Part shown: positions 47,974 through 61,106 of the stretch, piece by piece
How positions within the stretch are numbered: the first letter of the stretch is position 1
Layout of the letters: every line of letters starts with the position of its first letter
NCBI GenBank assembly: GCA_026120035.1
Contig: JALRME010000032.1
Coordinates: forward strand, 62,001-126,000
Origin: Coleophoma eucalyptorum
Lineage: Eukaryota; Ascomycota; Leotiomycetes; Helotiales; Dermateaceae
Direction of reading: 5' to 3'
DNA: 64,000 nucleotides
Made by a program: the position numbers and the translations under genes
Notes under the pieces: model-generated
What the model saw: the letters and a program-made list of their open reading frames with translations, nothing else
The model's database searches: none
Told to the model about the DNA's origin: nothing

Positions 47974-49026
47974 CTGAGCGCGCGTGATGGGCTCAGAAAC
48001 AAAGCTTCCACGTATTCAGCATTGAGGTTATCGACAGTTCCAAGTTGTTCTTGTTTCGTGCTCACGTGCAAAGACGGAAAGGATTGAGGTCACGCTCTTC
48101 TGGTGTGGAGGTTTGGCGGTGAGGGCTGGCAATAGATTTCGCATGGTGCGCAATGGCAATCTACTTAGTCGTGAAAGGCAGATATGGTCGCATAACTTCT
48201 TTCAACCTCTACGGTCAAAGAAACAAACATATTGATTTCCTGCCAGGTGGTTTGGGATAGGTCATGGATCAATGCACAGTATTAGGAACTCTAGCTATCG
48301 GGATGCAGATTGACAACCCGCGATCATTCAGTCTGATGCTTCGATGGATGCGTGACGTTTCGTGAGTTCGATATGATGATATCTTCTCCGGTCTCAATCA
48401 TCCGTTATGTTATGTTACGTTACGTTACGTTACACTCCAAGTCTTTTTGATGCTGATATGTGCAAGGGCAAGATGCACGTTAACCTTTCCGGAGAGAAAG
48501 TCCCAATGTGGGAATCTTTTCGATGATTGTTGTCATTGAATCATCCGAAGTTTTACCCCAGGGCTGGGTGGTCATCGTGTCGTTCAAAGAGCAGATCTGA
48601 CTACACTGTAAAGGATTGATGCTTAAATTCCGAAACAGAATCATCAGGATATTCCGCGTGAACGAAATGTTCAGACCAAATCCCCCAAGCTAAAGAGCCT
48701 TGAACGCCAACCGGCAACGTCTATGTTGCCAAGTCAAACTCGGATGCGAAAAGTGAAGCACCTCTCGCTCCACAACATGCTATTCCAGAGTCTTGGGGAA
48801 ACAGGCTTGGCAGTTTGATAATGTACATCCGCCTCCGCTCCCTCATCCTCAATTCTAGATGGTAGGTCACTGCTTCATCGTAGAGTCGATCAAAAGTTAT
48901 GCACTTGCCACATTTCGTCTTTGCGATGTTCTCATTATCTCAGCAGGTCTTGACTGATCTTTCACCACCATCCTTTTCATTCGATCACTTGACGCTGGAC
49001 GTTCTTTGCAACTAATTTATTTCGTC
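47974..49026. other. Spacer upstream of mdm12 and the hydrolase gene
   Basis: About 1.05 kb divergent promoter region with a GTTAY pentanucleotide repeat. No gene seen. Confidence 0.6.
48404..48433. repeat. GTTAT/GTTAC pentanucleotide repeat
   Basis: Two GTTAT units followed by four GTTAC units without interruption. Confidence 0.85.
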
Positions 49027-50238
49027 ATGGCTTTTATTCGAGAATCGTGGCTTCGAGTCTTTTCATTCCTCCTTTGCCTTGTCCTCGCGTTCCCGGTCAA
49101 TGCGCTTCCAAAGAAGGGCACATCAACCTCGTCAAACGGGTCGACGGGAACAAGTAGTAATGCTGCTGCTGCTTCCTCTGGAGGCATCACGACAGCCACT
49201 GATGGATCAATGATCTTAGATAAGACTGTTACCATCAAGTGAGCTGGCGCCGTTGAAGATTCTAGAACGTTAGCTAATTACTCAAACAAGTGGCCTCTCG
49301 ATTCGGTATAAGGTCTCGGGCCCTGCAAACATGTTCACTGCGGCATCTGGAGTGACGGGAGCAACATCCGCCGCCAACTCAACGGGTACTGCAGGTCTGA
49401 ATGTTCTCTTGCACGGTGACGGTGGCACGTCCTTCTTTGACTTCCCCAACCAGGCAGTTCAGAACAACTTGATGGGTGTTGCAGTCCTTGCACCAAACAC
49501 GAACAGGTTTTGGGGCGGAGGATCTGGACTTCAACGAACAGATGGCGTTGCACACGCCGCAGCAGTGAACTCCCTAATCCAAAGTCAGCTACCCAATGAT
49601 ATTGCCTTTGACAAAACAAATGTAAACTTCATGGGTGTTTCTGGCGGCTCGCTTCTACTTTCCGGATTTTTTGTCCCAGCATATGGCGCCACATATAAAT
49701 CTGCAACTCTTCTCTCATGCGGTGCTCTGACGCCTCAAGTTCCGATTGTAGATGCGAATACGATGGTTACATCCACAAAGATTCATTTTCAGAGCACTAG
49801 TGATGAGTTGGCTCTGTTGCAACCGGCTATTCCAGCAGCAATTCAGGCATATGAAAAAATAGCTACAGATGCAGGCATGTCTGCTACTCAAATTGGAGCC
49901 TTGCAAACAGTCAACAACTCGCCAAACGGCGGTGGTCATTGGTAAGTCCTCGAGCGATGATTGCTTTGTATTTCAAAGTATGACTTGCTGACTCGAGATC
50001 CAATAGCGGCTTTGATCAAAAGGCTTTTGTTAGTGGTGTTCAACTATTGGCCAACAACTATGCAAACATAATGGGTGCCAATGCCTCGGGCCAAGTTACA
50101 GGAATAACTGGAAGTGTTCTAAAAGTAAAGTACCACGTGCTATCAATCGCCAGGAAACATACTGACCAATTGTACTAGACTGTTGTTGGAAATGAAAATG
50201 TGGTGTTCACGAGTGCGGGTCAAGCGCAGAAGCTATAA
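49027..50238 (+). CDS. Secreted alpha/beta-hydrolase-like protein
   Basis: Exons 49027..49238, 49291..49941, 50007..50124, 50179..50238; 346 aa. Signal peptide about 1-27 (hydrophobic core F-S-F-L-L-C-L-V-L-A-F-P), then a Ser/Thr/Ala-rich linker. The catalytic-like domain shows N-V-L-L-H-G-D-G-G (residues 108-116, possible oxyanion loop), G-V-S-G-G-S (G-x-S-x-G elbow, Ser188) and a later N-G-G-G-H-W whose His could complete a triad. The Asp/Glu member is not certain. Similar fungal secreted proteins are often labelled hypothetical or misnamed cyclin-like F-box. Substrate unknown; a secreted esterase or depolymerase is plausible. The last coding exon is only 20 codons and ends A-Q-K-L. All introns are short GT-AG; acceptor 1 is AAG. 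Confidence 0.88.
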
Positions 50239-52848
50239 GAAATGGAGCTTATAGGTGAATAATAAAAATGATCATGTAAATCTTGGCCTTCCCTAGTGTC
50301 GGATCAATGTAAATCTGATGCGGCCAAGTACATATGACATGTGAAAGGGGTGTGAAACCTCTACCTCTGCAGCTTGTCCAGCCTGCCCATTCAAAGCTAT
50401 GCCTAAATTTATGACTACTCGTAGAGCCCAAAACAATCTCCTCTATATTCATATAACTCGCACTTCCAGCTTTCTTGCTTTATTGCATCACATGACTTGT
50501 TTAAGACGGCCGGTGTGAAGTGTAAGTGCTTCCTCTCTCGTTATTGTACCAATCCTGCCACAACCAAATCCCGTCATTCCAGAAGCACAATTCTAAGCAG
50601 GAAGTGCTATGTATTTTCAAGGCCTAATGCATCAAATCATTCCTTTGACTAACACTCGCAGGCGAAATACGCGTTCCTGCTGCACATCACCCGTTTAGAA
50701 GTCTATTTCAAGGCAGCCACAATCACGAGCGGCAAACACTTCTCGATATACACACCTATTTTGAGGCTGTGGTGTCTATGTTCTATATTTGATTGGCCGT
50801 CTATTTGGTGTCCAAGGCTTGCATTCTTGCTTGCAACAGTTCGCGTTCACGACCACTAAACAGCACACCATCTACAGCTGAGCAGAAACTGCAGTCATTT
50901 CTCACTGCGTTTCCAGGCAGATCACTGAATTTCAATGTCCAATACCACCTAACTCCACCTTGAAACTACACGATACTTGACACGTGAGAGAACCTTACGC
51001 CTACGAAGGACGTTGCTTCCCATTCCAGCAATGACTGCATTAAACAAGGTGCCTGTCATGTATCTACCAGGATCTGCCGAAGGTACTTCTTAGTGCTGTA
51101 CGTTGCTGCACAGCATGGCGATAGATCGCCCGTGGTCAATAAAAGTATGGCCGGAGCACAAGATATTTGCCACACACTTTGTTTTCCTGTTTGGCAGCGG
51201 CAGCTTATCTATCCGTTCTGAAAGCCGCTGGTGTTCATGGCTGCAGGCATTCCAGTATCATGTGGTCAGGGTGTATCTCCGCTGAGCATGAGTTCGCCGT
51301 GCTTTACCATGACTACGCGCTGGTGGACGTCTCGTGCATTTGTTACACGATGCCTTCCCTCGTATCTCGAATCACAACCCCCCACAGCACTCCGTTCGTA
51401 CTCGGCGAGACTGAACGGAGAATACTGTCATATGCTTTCCTCTGTTGGACTTTCCAACACACCCCACCGAACATGCCACCCATACCCCCGGCAGATTCTA
51501 CTTCGCAGATCGAACATCAAGCAAGTCTCTGGCAAGGGAAATAAGGTTTTGGTGCTTGAAAGTTCAATTCGATCAGACGATTCTTTCCTCCACAAATAGC
51601 GGTTAATATACTGCAAAGGCCAGCGCCTCTTTCCTGGCTCCGGCTGCACACATCCTCGGATGAGGAAACATGTCCTTATGAATCCAGCATTCTTGCTGGT
51701 CTACTATGCACTCAATCACATGACTTTGCAGAAGACGCATGCAGTGGCAGGGATCTCCGCGCTCTAAAGCAGAAAGGGCAATAATGTACTTGCTTTGCTC
51801 CATTAAGGGTATTCTCCGCTGATATAACTATGGATGGGATATCTAACACCTCAAATTCTGCAACCATCTCAATCTTGCTTCCATTACATACGGCATCTTG
51901 TGCTCATGCTCTACATAAGGCTCGTAACATCCGGCTAGACGCAGACGAACGGGAGAGTCCGTTATGCATCACCGAGGCACACATCAGCACGGCTAACAAA
52001 AGTTCAACCAATGTGTATACCAAGTCCTACACCATAGGATGAGTAACATGTAGTGCACGATCTTCATCCTAGTAGATATCCTGTGTAAAGCTTTGCCGAA
52101 AATTTTGTCTGGCACATCTGTTGGTGCCCAAAGCTGCAGCCGAGCTCGTTGGAGCCATGTTGGCCTCAAAGCTATGAGAGCTATAGCGAGAACTCTAACA
52201 CCTATGGACGTACGTACATACCGAATACTGTCGTTTCGATGGTCACAAACTTGAGTTGAGCCTCCTGAAAAATATAAGTTGATGCTTTCAAGCCGCTGCT
52301 GATATTATGCTTGAATCTGGGAAAGCTTCTATGCCACGGAGAACAGTCTCCATGGATAGCTCTCCTCCAATGATATCCTCTATTCCTGGAACTCCGTCCC
52401 AGAAAATAAGTCCTCGCCAGTATCGTGGTTGTTCACAGACACCCGCTGCAAAACGTAACACCTCTCGTCCAATTTTCCGATTCCAAACTCCCGCAAATGC
52501 TCTAAGCCAACATTGTATCCGTGATCCGTGCGCCTCGTACATTCAAGAATTGTTGCCAAACAAAAAAGGCTCGTAAGGACTTTTCGCCGAATCATTCGAC
52601 GCACTAGGTCCTGGTTAGCACAATAATGTGGTGTGTTGCGACCACCAATGAGCTTACCCGCTCGCTATCCGCCAGAATCACAGCTCTCACAATACACATC
52701 CAGGCGCTCTGTTTGATCCTTGACCTTACAGGGTTTCGATCGATTCGCCCTCGCGCTGGCACACTGTACAAACTGAACCGTTCTGTGTCCACAGGCATAA
52801 ATATAAATCCAATTGATACACATCTTGTTGACCCGATGTCGTTACAAA

Positions 52849-52875
52849 ACTTGCGGTACTTGCGGTACTTGCGGT
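52849..52875. repeat. ACTTGCGGT nonanucleotide tandem repeat
   Basis: Three exact head-to-tail copies of ACTTGCGGT. Confidence 0.9.
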
Positions 52876-55800
52876 TCGTGGTGGTCCGAGCTTCTTGACT
52901 GACAGCTTCTTTCAAACACAACCTATGCAAAAATACAAGTTAGTATTGTTCGCAACAGCCTCAACTGCAATGCACAGTGACATCTGACAGGAGAACAGTA
53001 GAGATGCAGCATACCTGACCTCAATGACCCGCGTGGGGTGTGACTAGCGCTTGTGAAACTGTCGAACAACCGCTCCTGGTGGCCGACCAGTTGCTCTCTT
53101 GATGCAAAGGACGGAAAATAGATGAGCGACAATGAAGATGATGCGGATGGTGTCAACGATCAATATCAAAAGATAAAACCCTGGTGATGCTGGGAGCGCT
53201 GACGGAGGTTCTTTATACGTCCCGTCACCACATTCCGACAGTATGGTATTGGTCGGCAGGTTGGATTAGATTGAGTGAACGAGGTTTGTGTTTGCCATCC
53301 CTTGTGGGATGTAGCAACACGAAGACACTTCTTCAAGTAGATATGCCCCGTGAGCTTGTGAGCTGCGCGCGTCCTTGTTGGCTGTTTGCTTTCCAGATGG
53401 GATGTGATGAGTTTTGAAGATGGGACTCGCATCCATAGGAGGATGTTACCAGGCAGTCCCAGTCCAACATGTACCCGGATCCGCGTCGTAACCGTTGGCT
53501 AAAAGAGCTTTGAGCAGGCGAGCATATAAGGGTAGGGCAGGTAAGGACTTGCTCAATGCTGACAAGGTTTGTAGGGAGCATCATTGGAAGATGGGCTCAC
53601 ATGGACACCCGCACATAGAGGCAGACATAGATGATCCACCGAGAACTCGCAAGGTTGCAAGGGGAGGGGAGGAAGCGAGGAGCAAGAAGCCTATCGAGGG
53701 AAGCCGACTCTGCTACACTCTCAACCTTGTCTTCTCGCGCGCAGCATACGCTATGATACATGGCCTGACTGGCTGCCAACAAATAATTGCGTGCGAGAGG
53801 GTTAGCGTTCCTGCTGTCCTGTCCGGTCCTGTCCTGCGCTGTGCTATTCTATCCGGTCCTGTCTCCTGGACGAACTTAGAGGAAACTCTCCAGGGCGTAG
53901 TAGAGCAGCGCACAAAATATGTACGGCGGTGGGCCCGAGCCAATGAGCGGCGGCACACCCGATTCGAAAGTGCGGCTGCTGGCATTACCATACTTACACT
54001 AAGATTTTTCATTGACTGCCATGTGCAACGGACAACCTTTGATCAGTTCTGCTGCAATGCGTCAAGGAGCGTCCTCTTTGGGCGCCGAACGACACGTCTG
54101 TTTTTTGATGCCTGCATTCATTACGGAGAATTTGCAATACTTACTCACCCTTTCCCCCTCGGATTTCGACGTACTCAAATGAGGGGGGCACAGCCGTTTT
54201 CTCAAGCCAAGGCCCCACCGGGCTTCTCACTCGGCAGACAAAGATCAGGATCCTCATCTGCCACTCGCGGGCTGCCCGTCAGCGCCAGCCGTTGAGGCGC
54301 GCATAACCAGATGCTGTCCAGCGTCGCTTGCGTTTGTCATTGGCCGCATGTCCTTCACCAACTTTATACGGGGGTTCGTGCAACTGCCTCCTTTCTCGCC
54401 TTATCACCCACGCGCCTCTCCTCCACCACTTCGGCAGTAGACTTTGCAACTGGTGATCTTTCATGGTAGCTGGCGTTAACGTCTCTGGGTCACTTCGAGC
54501 CTTTTCACGATAATCGGGGCATTGTGGAGGATAAGGCAGGCAGGGACTTTGAGCTGCGGCATGACCTAGCTTGAGCGTGTTCGATCCGCTCTCAACACCG
54601 GATCCTTTCCTTCCCTCTTGAGGGTGTTGCCGAGCGGGGTCTTATCATATCGGCGGATTATGGTTCTTGTTCCGGGCAGGCAATTGACCCTCTACGAAGT
54701 ATCCATGCCACGCAAATACGGCGCAATCCTTTCGACGCCCGAGGCAGCTAGTTCTCGATGTCCATTGAGTTTGACACTCCGCTTGGCTGACCTTGGAGAC
54801 GAAATGCGAGGGGATCGGGATTGTCGGCCACGCTAATGCAAAGCCATGCGAACCTTTCAACTCCAAGATGTTAAAATTTCTGAGGGAAGTCTAGGCAGGT
54901 TGTGCAGACCAGCAACTCAATTTTCAAGATGACCTGACATGATCAAGACTGAAGACAAGCCGATGTGGGCTTCGAGCTTCTGATGCTTGCGCTGGAGCTC
55001 ACCTCCGGCCTTCACTTCCCGGATCCCCACCGCGGGCGCTCCATCAAGATCCCTTCCTCCATGTGGTAATCGACTAGGGTTCTGTAACGGCCACAACCTT
55101 GCAAACGCCCACCGAGATTGTCGATTTCTGATTTCTTGTTGTACGAGGGCATTACAGGTCCACCGGAACTTGACCAAAATTCGTTTGACTTCACACAAAT
55201 TACACAAGACCGTTAGCACTTCTGCAAGGACCCGGTGTCATTTCCAATCTGCCGCGGCTTGCTGCATGTTTTAGGAGATGTCGGCTGCAATGATTATGCC
55301 GCCCAAACTCGGGGAAGGTGAAAGGAGGTCAGAGGATAGAAGGGAAAAACAAGTATGCATTGCAAATTTTATTGAGACTTAGATGATGGCTCAAGATGAA
55401 ACATTCCCACTTATTACTGTTTCTTAGGCTGAGATTTGACGATCCCGATCAATCACGATTCTGTATCGATAAGAAATGTGAGCATCAGACAAAGTAGAAG
55501 TGATGTGTGCCACAACCGGGTAGCAAATTGCAACGGTGTCTTAAGCGCCATGGAGTACAACCTACAACAAGGCAGGGAACGCTGTGCAAGTTTTTTTACC
55601 CTGTCTATACCCATTCAATTTCCAAAGATTGCGTAGTAGTTTAATGGCAATGAGATTGTGCTCACGCACGGTGAATCCCCCATAAGAAAGCCCGGTAGGG
55701 TTCGGAGTATCAGCCGTGGAAAATCGAGATCTTTTGGACCTTCAACCAAGTTAGGGACGATCACAACTCCTCGACGTATCATTAAGTGAAATGCAACCCC

Positions 55801-57929
55801 AATCGCAAATGCAGGCTCACCGAGTGATACGACAGTGTAAGTCAAACTCCAGTATTCTTCCGGCCACTCAAATCAAGTAGGGCAGATCATGCCATCTTTG
55901 CAGCATTTGTCGCTGCTTGAAGTGAGCGGAAGGAGGGCTTGTTAATCAATTTCGAGACCGTTGTGCCGCCAGAAAGTTCCGCTCAGCACGTCGACGGAAG
56001 CGAGAAGACCGCCCCGTAAGCAAAGGGGATGATGTATGTATGGAGTTGTGATGGTCGGTTTTTTTGCAATCGAAGAAGCAAGGTCTGCCCAGCCGGTACC
56101 AAGGTCCTGCATCCCCGCGCATCATGGCTTTACTGTAGCGAGAGTGCGATAAAGGATGGGGTGCGATGCTCTTTTTTTGCGGAGCTCGGATCAAGGTCTA
56201 GTTATTGAGCCGTTGTTGTCTGACCTGGGTGATACGATATCGGAGGCTTGGAGAGTTAGCAGTAGTGACGATATCAATATCTCTAGAGCTATCCCCAACT
56301 TCGAAATCTCGCCGATGCTTCGTGGCATATACTCTGTTGTTTTCAACACCCCATCCCTCGGGCGGCGCTATATGGGGGGTTTGCTTGTTTGCTATTCACA
56401 GTTTCGGGGGAAAAGGAGTAATTCGCCGAATGTCTTACCTACACGAGGACCGCAAATCCCTCCAGCAAGGCTTCAGCGCCACTGGGCAATTCTACAGTTA
56501 GCCGATCGTAGTGAGAGTAAGTGAGCGAGTGAGTCACGTGCCATGCACTCAGCGCTGGGAGATTCGTGCCTTTTAAGGTATATGGGCATCTCACGGAGGG
56601 GAAAAAAACTTCTTCACTCTCCAGCTTCCTACTTCACCGTGTTCCCATTCTACTCTTTCGATCGACGAAATGCCTTCCAGGCCAGATCGGATGGCTAATC
56701 GGGTCATGGCAGTGCCCCACACTCCGACTTCCCTACAATATACACGACTCGACTTCAGTGGAACATTTTCCACTCCATGAAGGGCTTTTTGGGGTTTTCG
56801 CTTTTAACAACTGCGCTGGACATGGACAGTGGCTCTAGAGATGGTTCAGAGCGAGAGTTCGCAAAGGGTTTCCCCTCCTTCAGAGTGTGTGGATTCTGTT
56901 CCGGATTCACCCGATGGAGTGAGATGAACCGACGTCGACCTCGGCTTTTGCGACTAGAGCTCCTCTAGTGATTGGCATCTATCCAAGGCCTACCGGAATA
57001 TCGAGGGGCGAGTCTATTGTCTTTACCCCAGATTGTGGAGAACCCCTGGATTATGAAAGAAAGCCGACGTGGAGATTTGACGTCGTCTGGGAATTTGAGA
57101 GGACGAGTCTGTCGTCTCGAGAAGTTTTCGGGATGGCGTTGGTGTCCAGCTCATGAGGGTGTCGTCGAAAGAAGCCAATAATGCGCGGATCAGAAGCACA
57201 CAGCTTACAGTGCCCTACTGTCCCACCGGCTATCGAAGGCCTTGTTCGGATAAGCATCTCCTCGCCCTTCGAATTTCCACCAGTCCAGGGCTGTCGACTC
57301 GTCTCATATTATATCATATCATATACACAGCTGTGCCTGGTTGCCCAACGGGCATGGCGTCGTAGTCGTGACGCTATTGTCTCCGACTTTTCTTCTTCGG
57401 TGCAAGCCACTCGCCTCGGTACTGGCTTCTCGAGCAGTTGCAAGCGTTGCTGTCCCCCTGAACGGCCATCCTACACAACTTCCGTTGCCCCATTTGGACG
57501 ATTTTCATATGCCTCTGATATATCGCCTCGTCCACACCCTTCTATATCCTTTGGAGGGCGGCCATGTCTTTATCGTTTTGATCCATTGATTCCTTTATTT
57601 CCTCCATCTTTCACATGTAAAGCAGTACAGGAGAAGCGGTTGAGCAAGCCCCAACACAACAAACTCCTAGTCTTATCTTGAGAGCAGATTGTCACGTCGA
57701 ATCTTCGGCCCACGTGCAGAAGTGTCGCATTGAAGTGGAGGCGCATCAAACACAAAATCCCCCATCCCGTCCAAGAAAGGGCCACGATAGGGCATTGCTT
57801 CATCCCTCGTCTATCTCCTGCTAGAACGAGCACCAAGGAAAGCCCAATACCCCACTGTTTGCCCCACGTCACTCCCTTCAGCGGCAAGTTGCCTTACTCA
57901 AGCACCATCGACCGCATCGTGATAAGCAA

Positions 57930-57941
57930 CCAATTTTAAAA
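57930..57941 (+). promoter_or_regulatory. CCAAT box fused to a TATA-like element
   Basis: CCAAT (57930-57934) overlaps TTTTAAAA (57934-57941), about 290 bp before the start at 58228. The 57960-58215 stretch after it is very pyrimidine-rich (CTC/CCT/TCC), typical of leaders of highly expressed fungal genes, and I see no ATG in it. Confidence 0.45.
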
Positions 57942-58227
57942 GGAGTCCCGCGAAACCCGTGCGCTTACCACGCCCACGCCTTACTCATCCCACATCCATC
58001 GCATTATTTATCTACGCTTCTCGAAAGTACCATCCCTTCTGTCCCTCTGTTCGTCCATTTCAAATCCTTCAAAAACGCCGACTTGCTCTCTCCATCCGAC
58101 CTCTTCTGCTCTCTCTTTTCTATCCTCTTGCTCCCAAATCTACCTCTCCGGCCGTCCGAAACTCCGAGATCCAAATTAACAAATTACCCCTCCATCCCAC
58201 CAAATCCACCCCCAAAAAACAACAAAA

Positions 58228-58536
58228 ATGGCCTCTCAAACTGCCTCCGACCTACTCACTCTCCGCGCTCGAAACCAACCAATGCAGTTTCTCTCATTGG
58301 CACCAACAACCTCCTCCTCATACCCTACTGCCCCAGTCATTAAGTCTCCCTCCCTCGCCGCTGAGAAGCAAGAGGCCGCGCTCGTCACTGAAGCCACTGA
58401 GGCCAAGATTCGCCGAAGCAGCTCCTCCGCCTCTTCCAACGCTGGCGGCATGCGTTTCCTGAAGCTTGGTCCCGTCCACTTTGGTGAGGACTACGGTAAC
58501 GAGGGAGACTGGAGCGAGGTTGTCGTTATTGAGTAG
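58228..58536 (+). CDS. Small conserved fungal protein, 102 aa, function unknown
   Basis: ATG in good context (ACAAAAATGGC). The protein starts M-A-S-Q-T-A-S-D-L-L-T-L-R-A-R-N-Q, has a Ser-rich disordered middle (R-R-S-S-S-S-A-S-S), and ends with a compact motif, M-R-F-L-K-L-G-P-V-H-F-G-E, followed by an acidic tail (D-W-S-E-V-V-V-I-E). I recognise the F-L-K-L-G-P-V-H-x-G-E ending from short uncharacterised proteins of filamentous ascomycetes. No membrane segment or signal peptide. The long pyrimidine-rich leader suggests strong or regulated expression. Confidence 0.75.
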   Translation: MASQTASDLLTLRARNQPMQFLSLAPTTSSSYPTAPVIKSPSLAAEKQEAALVTEATEAKIRRSSSSASSNAGGMRFLKLGPVHFGEDYGNEGDWSEVVVIE

Positions 58537-60240
58537 ACATTCACGTCACTTTACGGCTCAATCTTGGATTTCATGACATCACTAGGCCGTCCAGCCTGGA
58601 TACAACGGGACGACTTGGTGACGGGTGCGGGAGTTCTGATGGGTTTTCTTTCTGCCTATGCATGATGAATAGCAACCTTGTCTGTTGCTCTGATTTTTTT
58701 CTTTACGGCGGTACTCTCTTTGGCTGGAATGATGCCTGAGCTAGATGCGCCAGAGTTTGTGAGCGTGCGTGCATGTAGTGGAGCTTGGGTTGTCATTGCA
58801 AACGTTTCCGTTTTAAAATCAAATATAAAATATCAAATCATCACAATCCAATGGCCACGTCACACTTGCTTCCTCATTAAAACAAGCTCTGCCAAGAACT
58901 ATGGTCCTTGAATGATACTTCGCCTTGCCAAGAGAGATTTTCGTCAGGTAACTTCAGTAACCTCCCATACACCATCTTGGTATTGAGGTGTGATTACAAT
59001 GTACACAGTTTTCGTTAAAGGCTGGTCTACATAATCGACTCAATCCTGGAAATTTTTCAACTTGAATTGTTGCTCGTTTGTCTCGTTACAGGTATAAAAT
59101 TCAATTCTAGCAAACCACCCCCTTGCGGGCAAACGGAAATCTTCAGGCTCCTTCCTCTGGTCTTTAGCTAGTTAGTCAGCAGAGATCTATGAATTTCATG
59201 AAGACAGAGCGTCACAGGAACCCCCCCCCCAACCCCCAAATCCGAGTTTCACAGTCTAGAGTGCCAACAGTTTTATCAAACCAATTATTCCCATCTTCCC
59301 GGGCAGCCAAAGCAACTGAAAGGAAACTCACTGCTTCCTTCCTGATACCCTGGGTCCCTGAATCCCCCTTAGTATCTACGCATTCGCGTAGGTAAGTCTG
59401 TAACACAGAGACGCGCCATCCGATCCTTCTCACTACCTCTCCTACCAGGACCGAGAGCCAGGAATCTTCCTCTCACAACACCCCCAATCGCAGCAGCAAA
59501 TTCTCTAAACTATACCGTCGACGTGACCAAACCAATGCGTCCCTCTGAATAAGGAGCAGAACTAGGTTCATCTTCAACCCCACCGGAAGTTGCACCAATA
59601 TGCCGCATAGCTCGAGGCAACCCCGAAAAAAGAAATGTCTGAGGACAATATAGCCATCACTTACTTACTTCTGATCTAGACAATCCAGCATTGATGAGGA
59701 TTTAGGCAAAAGTTGCGGGGGGCCTGTTGCGTCGTGATACAGCCATAGGCCGTAGAGCCGCAATCAGGCTATTCATTTTCAGCCTTGGCTAACATCTAGC
59801 TGATCAGTGGAACGAATGCTGTATTCGGATTGCTTGCAATAACAGATCAAGGGCTGCTGCTAGTCACAGCCAGCGATCTGGAGGTCTGGAACCATCTTAA
59901 CTCATGTTCAACAATTCTGTGGTGGATATAAGCATTGGATGCCGTTGCATGACACATCCATATACCGTCAAGGTTTGGGCTATGTTTACGAGTGAAATGA
60001 GAAATGGAGCAATTTTTGAACTTATGATAATCATGCAGGTAATAAATACCTTGAAGGGGGGGTGGAGCTGTGATATCGAAATATTTTGGCAAAGACGGAT
60101 AAGGTATTGCTTTATGTAACTTGGTATGTTTACTAAAGAAGCCTTTAGGATGGAGCTTATTTTTGGCCTGAATAGAAGCAGGAATTACTTACGCTTGTGG
60201 AGGAGTGTTGGTCTGAAGAACCAGGATGTTTAAAATTCTC

Positions 60241-60933
60241 TCGTTAGTGAGCCCATAAAATCTACCGCTAGATTAATTTCCCAAGGCCGAGCATTTTCTA
60301 GAATTCTAATAAGCTCTTCTGAAAACAATAATGAGGGGCTTGGAATTTTACCAGTAATGGCTGGAAATGGATCTAAAAGCCGAGAAAAGCATATATCGCA
60401 AGTATGTGCATCGTTTGTAGATGTTATACCATAATCCTGAAGCTACAAACCTCAGGTTATTCAACTACTAAGACCTTAACTTTCTGTATTGGAGAACAGA
60501 AATGTCTTTAAAGATATCTAGAGCACAGTGAAAATGCGTGATGCGCAAACAATTGCATGCCTTAATGATCCATAATCGATGAATCCACAAATACACATTT
60601 TTGATTCCCTTCATCAGTGAAGCTTCAAAGGTCTTCAGCTCTCCGCTCCCACAACTTGACAGCTTCGAATCCAGCCAAAAGAGGGCATTAAATAGAAACC
60701 TTTTTAGCGTCAACCGAACTAAGAGGGTGTCCCTTCTAAGATAAAGGTTGGAAAGGCCATGAGGCTACAATGCAGCTACCATTCCACCTCGCTTGTGGTG
60801 CTATACTTAATAGCGAAGCAAACCTAGCTTTCAAGACACCCCAATTTAATTGGGTTTGTTGTAGAACTCTCAACATGATGTGCGTATTTGCCACTACTTT
60901 ATCAGCTGAGTATTTATAAATCTGTAGTACCAT
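60241..60933 (-). pseudogene. Unrecognised coding-like remnant
   Basis: Three minus-strand blocks read as protein-like: 60933-60736 (N-W-G-V-L-K-A-R-F-A-S-L-L), 60713-60468 (F-W-L-D-S-K-L-S-S-C-G-S-G-E-L-K-T-F) and about 60440-60240 (T-C-D-I-C-F-S-R-L-L-D-P-F-P-A-I then L-E-N-A-R-P-W-E-I-N-L). Stops and frame changes separate them and no splice sites join them cleanly. They could be a decayed gene or transposon-borne gene, or exons of a gene I could not resolve. Family not recognised. Confidence 0.4.
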
Positions 60934-61082
60934 AACAGATGAATGTGTACATCACTGCCCTTTTTCGTAGCAGGCAAAAAGAGAGGCGAGCTGGTCAAAG
61001 CGTAGCTCGGCCGGTAACATAATTGGCAATGAGTGAATTTTTTCCATAAGCGAACTGCCACAAAAGACAAATATTCGAAACC

Positions 61083-61095
61083 AAAAAAATCAAAA
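61083..61095 (-). terminator. RNA polymerase III T-run terminator
   Basis: On the minus strand, TTTT (61095-61092) and TTTTTTT (61089-61083) follow the tRNA 3' end by 12 nt or more. Confidence 0.7.
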
Positions 61096-61106
61096 GACAA
61101 ATTTCT

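Larger units (their letters stand above)
50239..58227. other. Gene-poor region, about 8.0 kb
   Basis: No frame shows family features. The longest, 53495-54295 (+), starts from a non-ATG codon and reads as random Arg/Ser/Cys-rich sequence. The region is not strikingly AT-rich and has no visible terminal repeats. It holds a 9-bp tandem repeat (52849-52875) and, at its right end, the promoter and leader of the small gene at 58228. Most may be upstream regulatory DNA or untranslated transcript. Confidence 0.55.
58537..61106. other. AT-rich region with pseudogene remnant
   Basis: The first 500 bp are the likely 3' UTR of the small gene. From about 59.6 kb the sequence becomes AT-rich and contains coding-like fragments on the minus strand (60241-60933, separate entry). 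No intact gene. Confidence 0.5.

Noticed and set aside
53495..54295. 266-codon open frame (+)
   Set aside because: It starts at a non-ATG codon, has random Arg/Ser/Cys-rich composition, no domain and no splice context.
57959..58462. 167-codon frame overlapping the small gene
   Set aside because: Pro/Ser/Leu-rich reading of the pyrimidine-rich leader in another frame; the 58228 frame has the better start and conserved motif.
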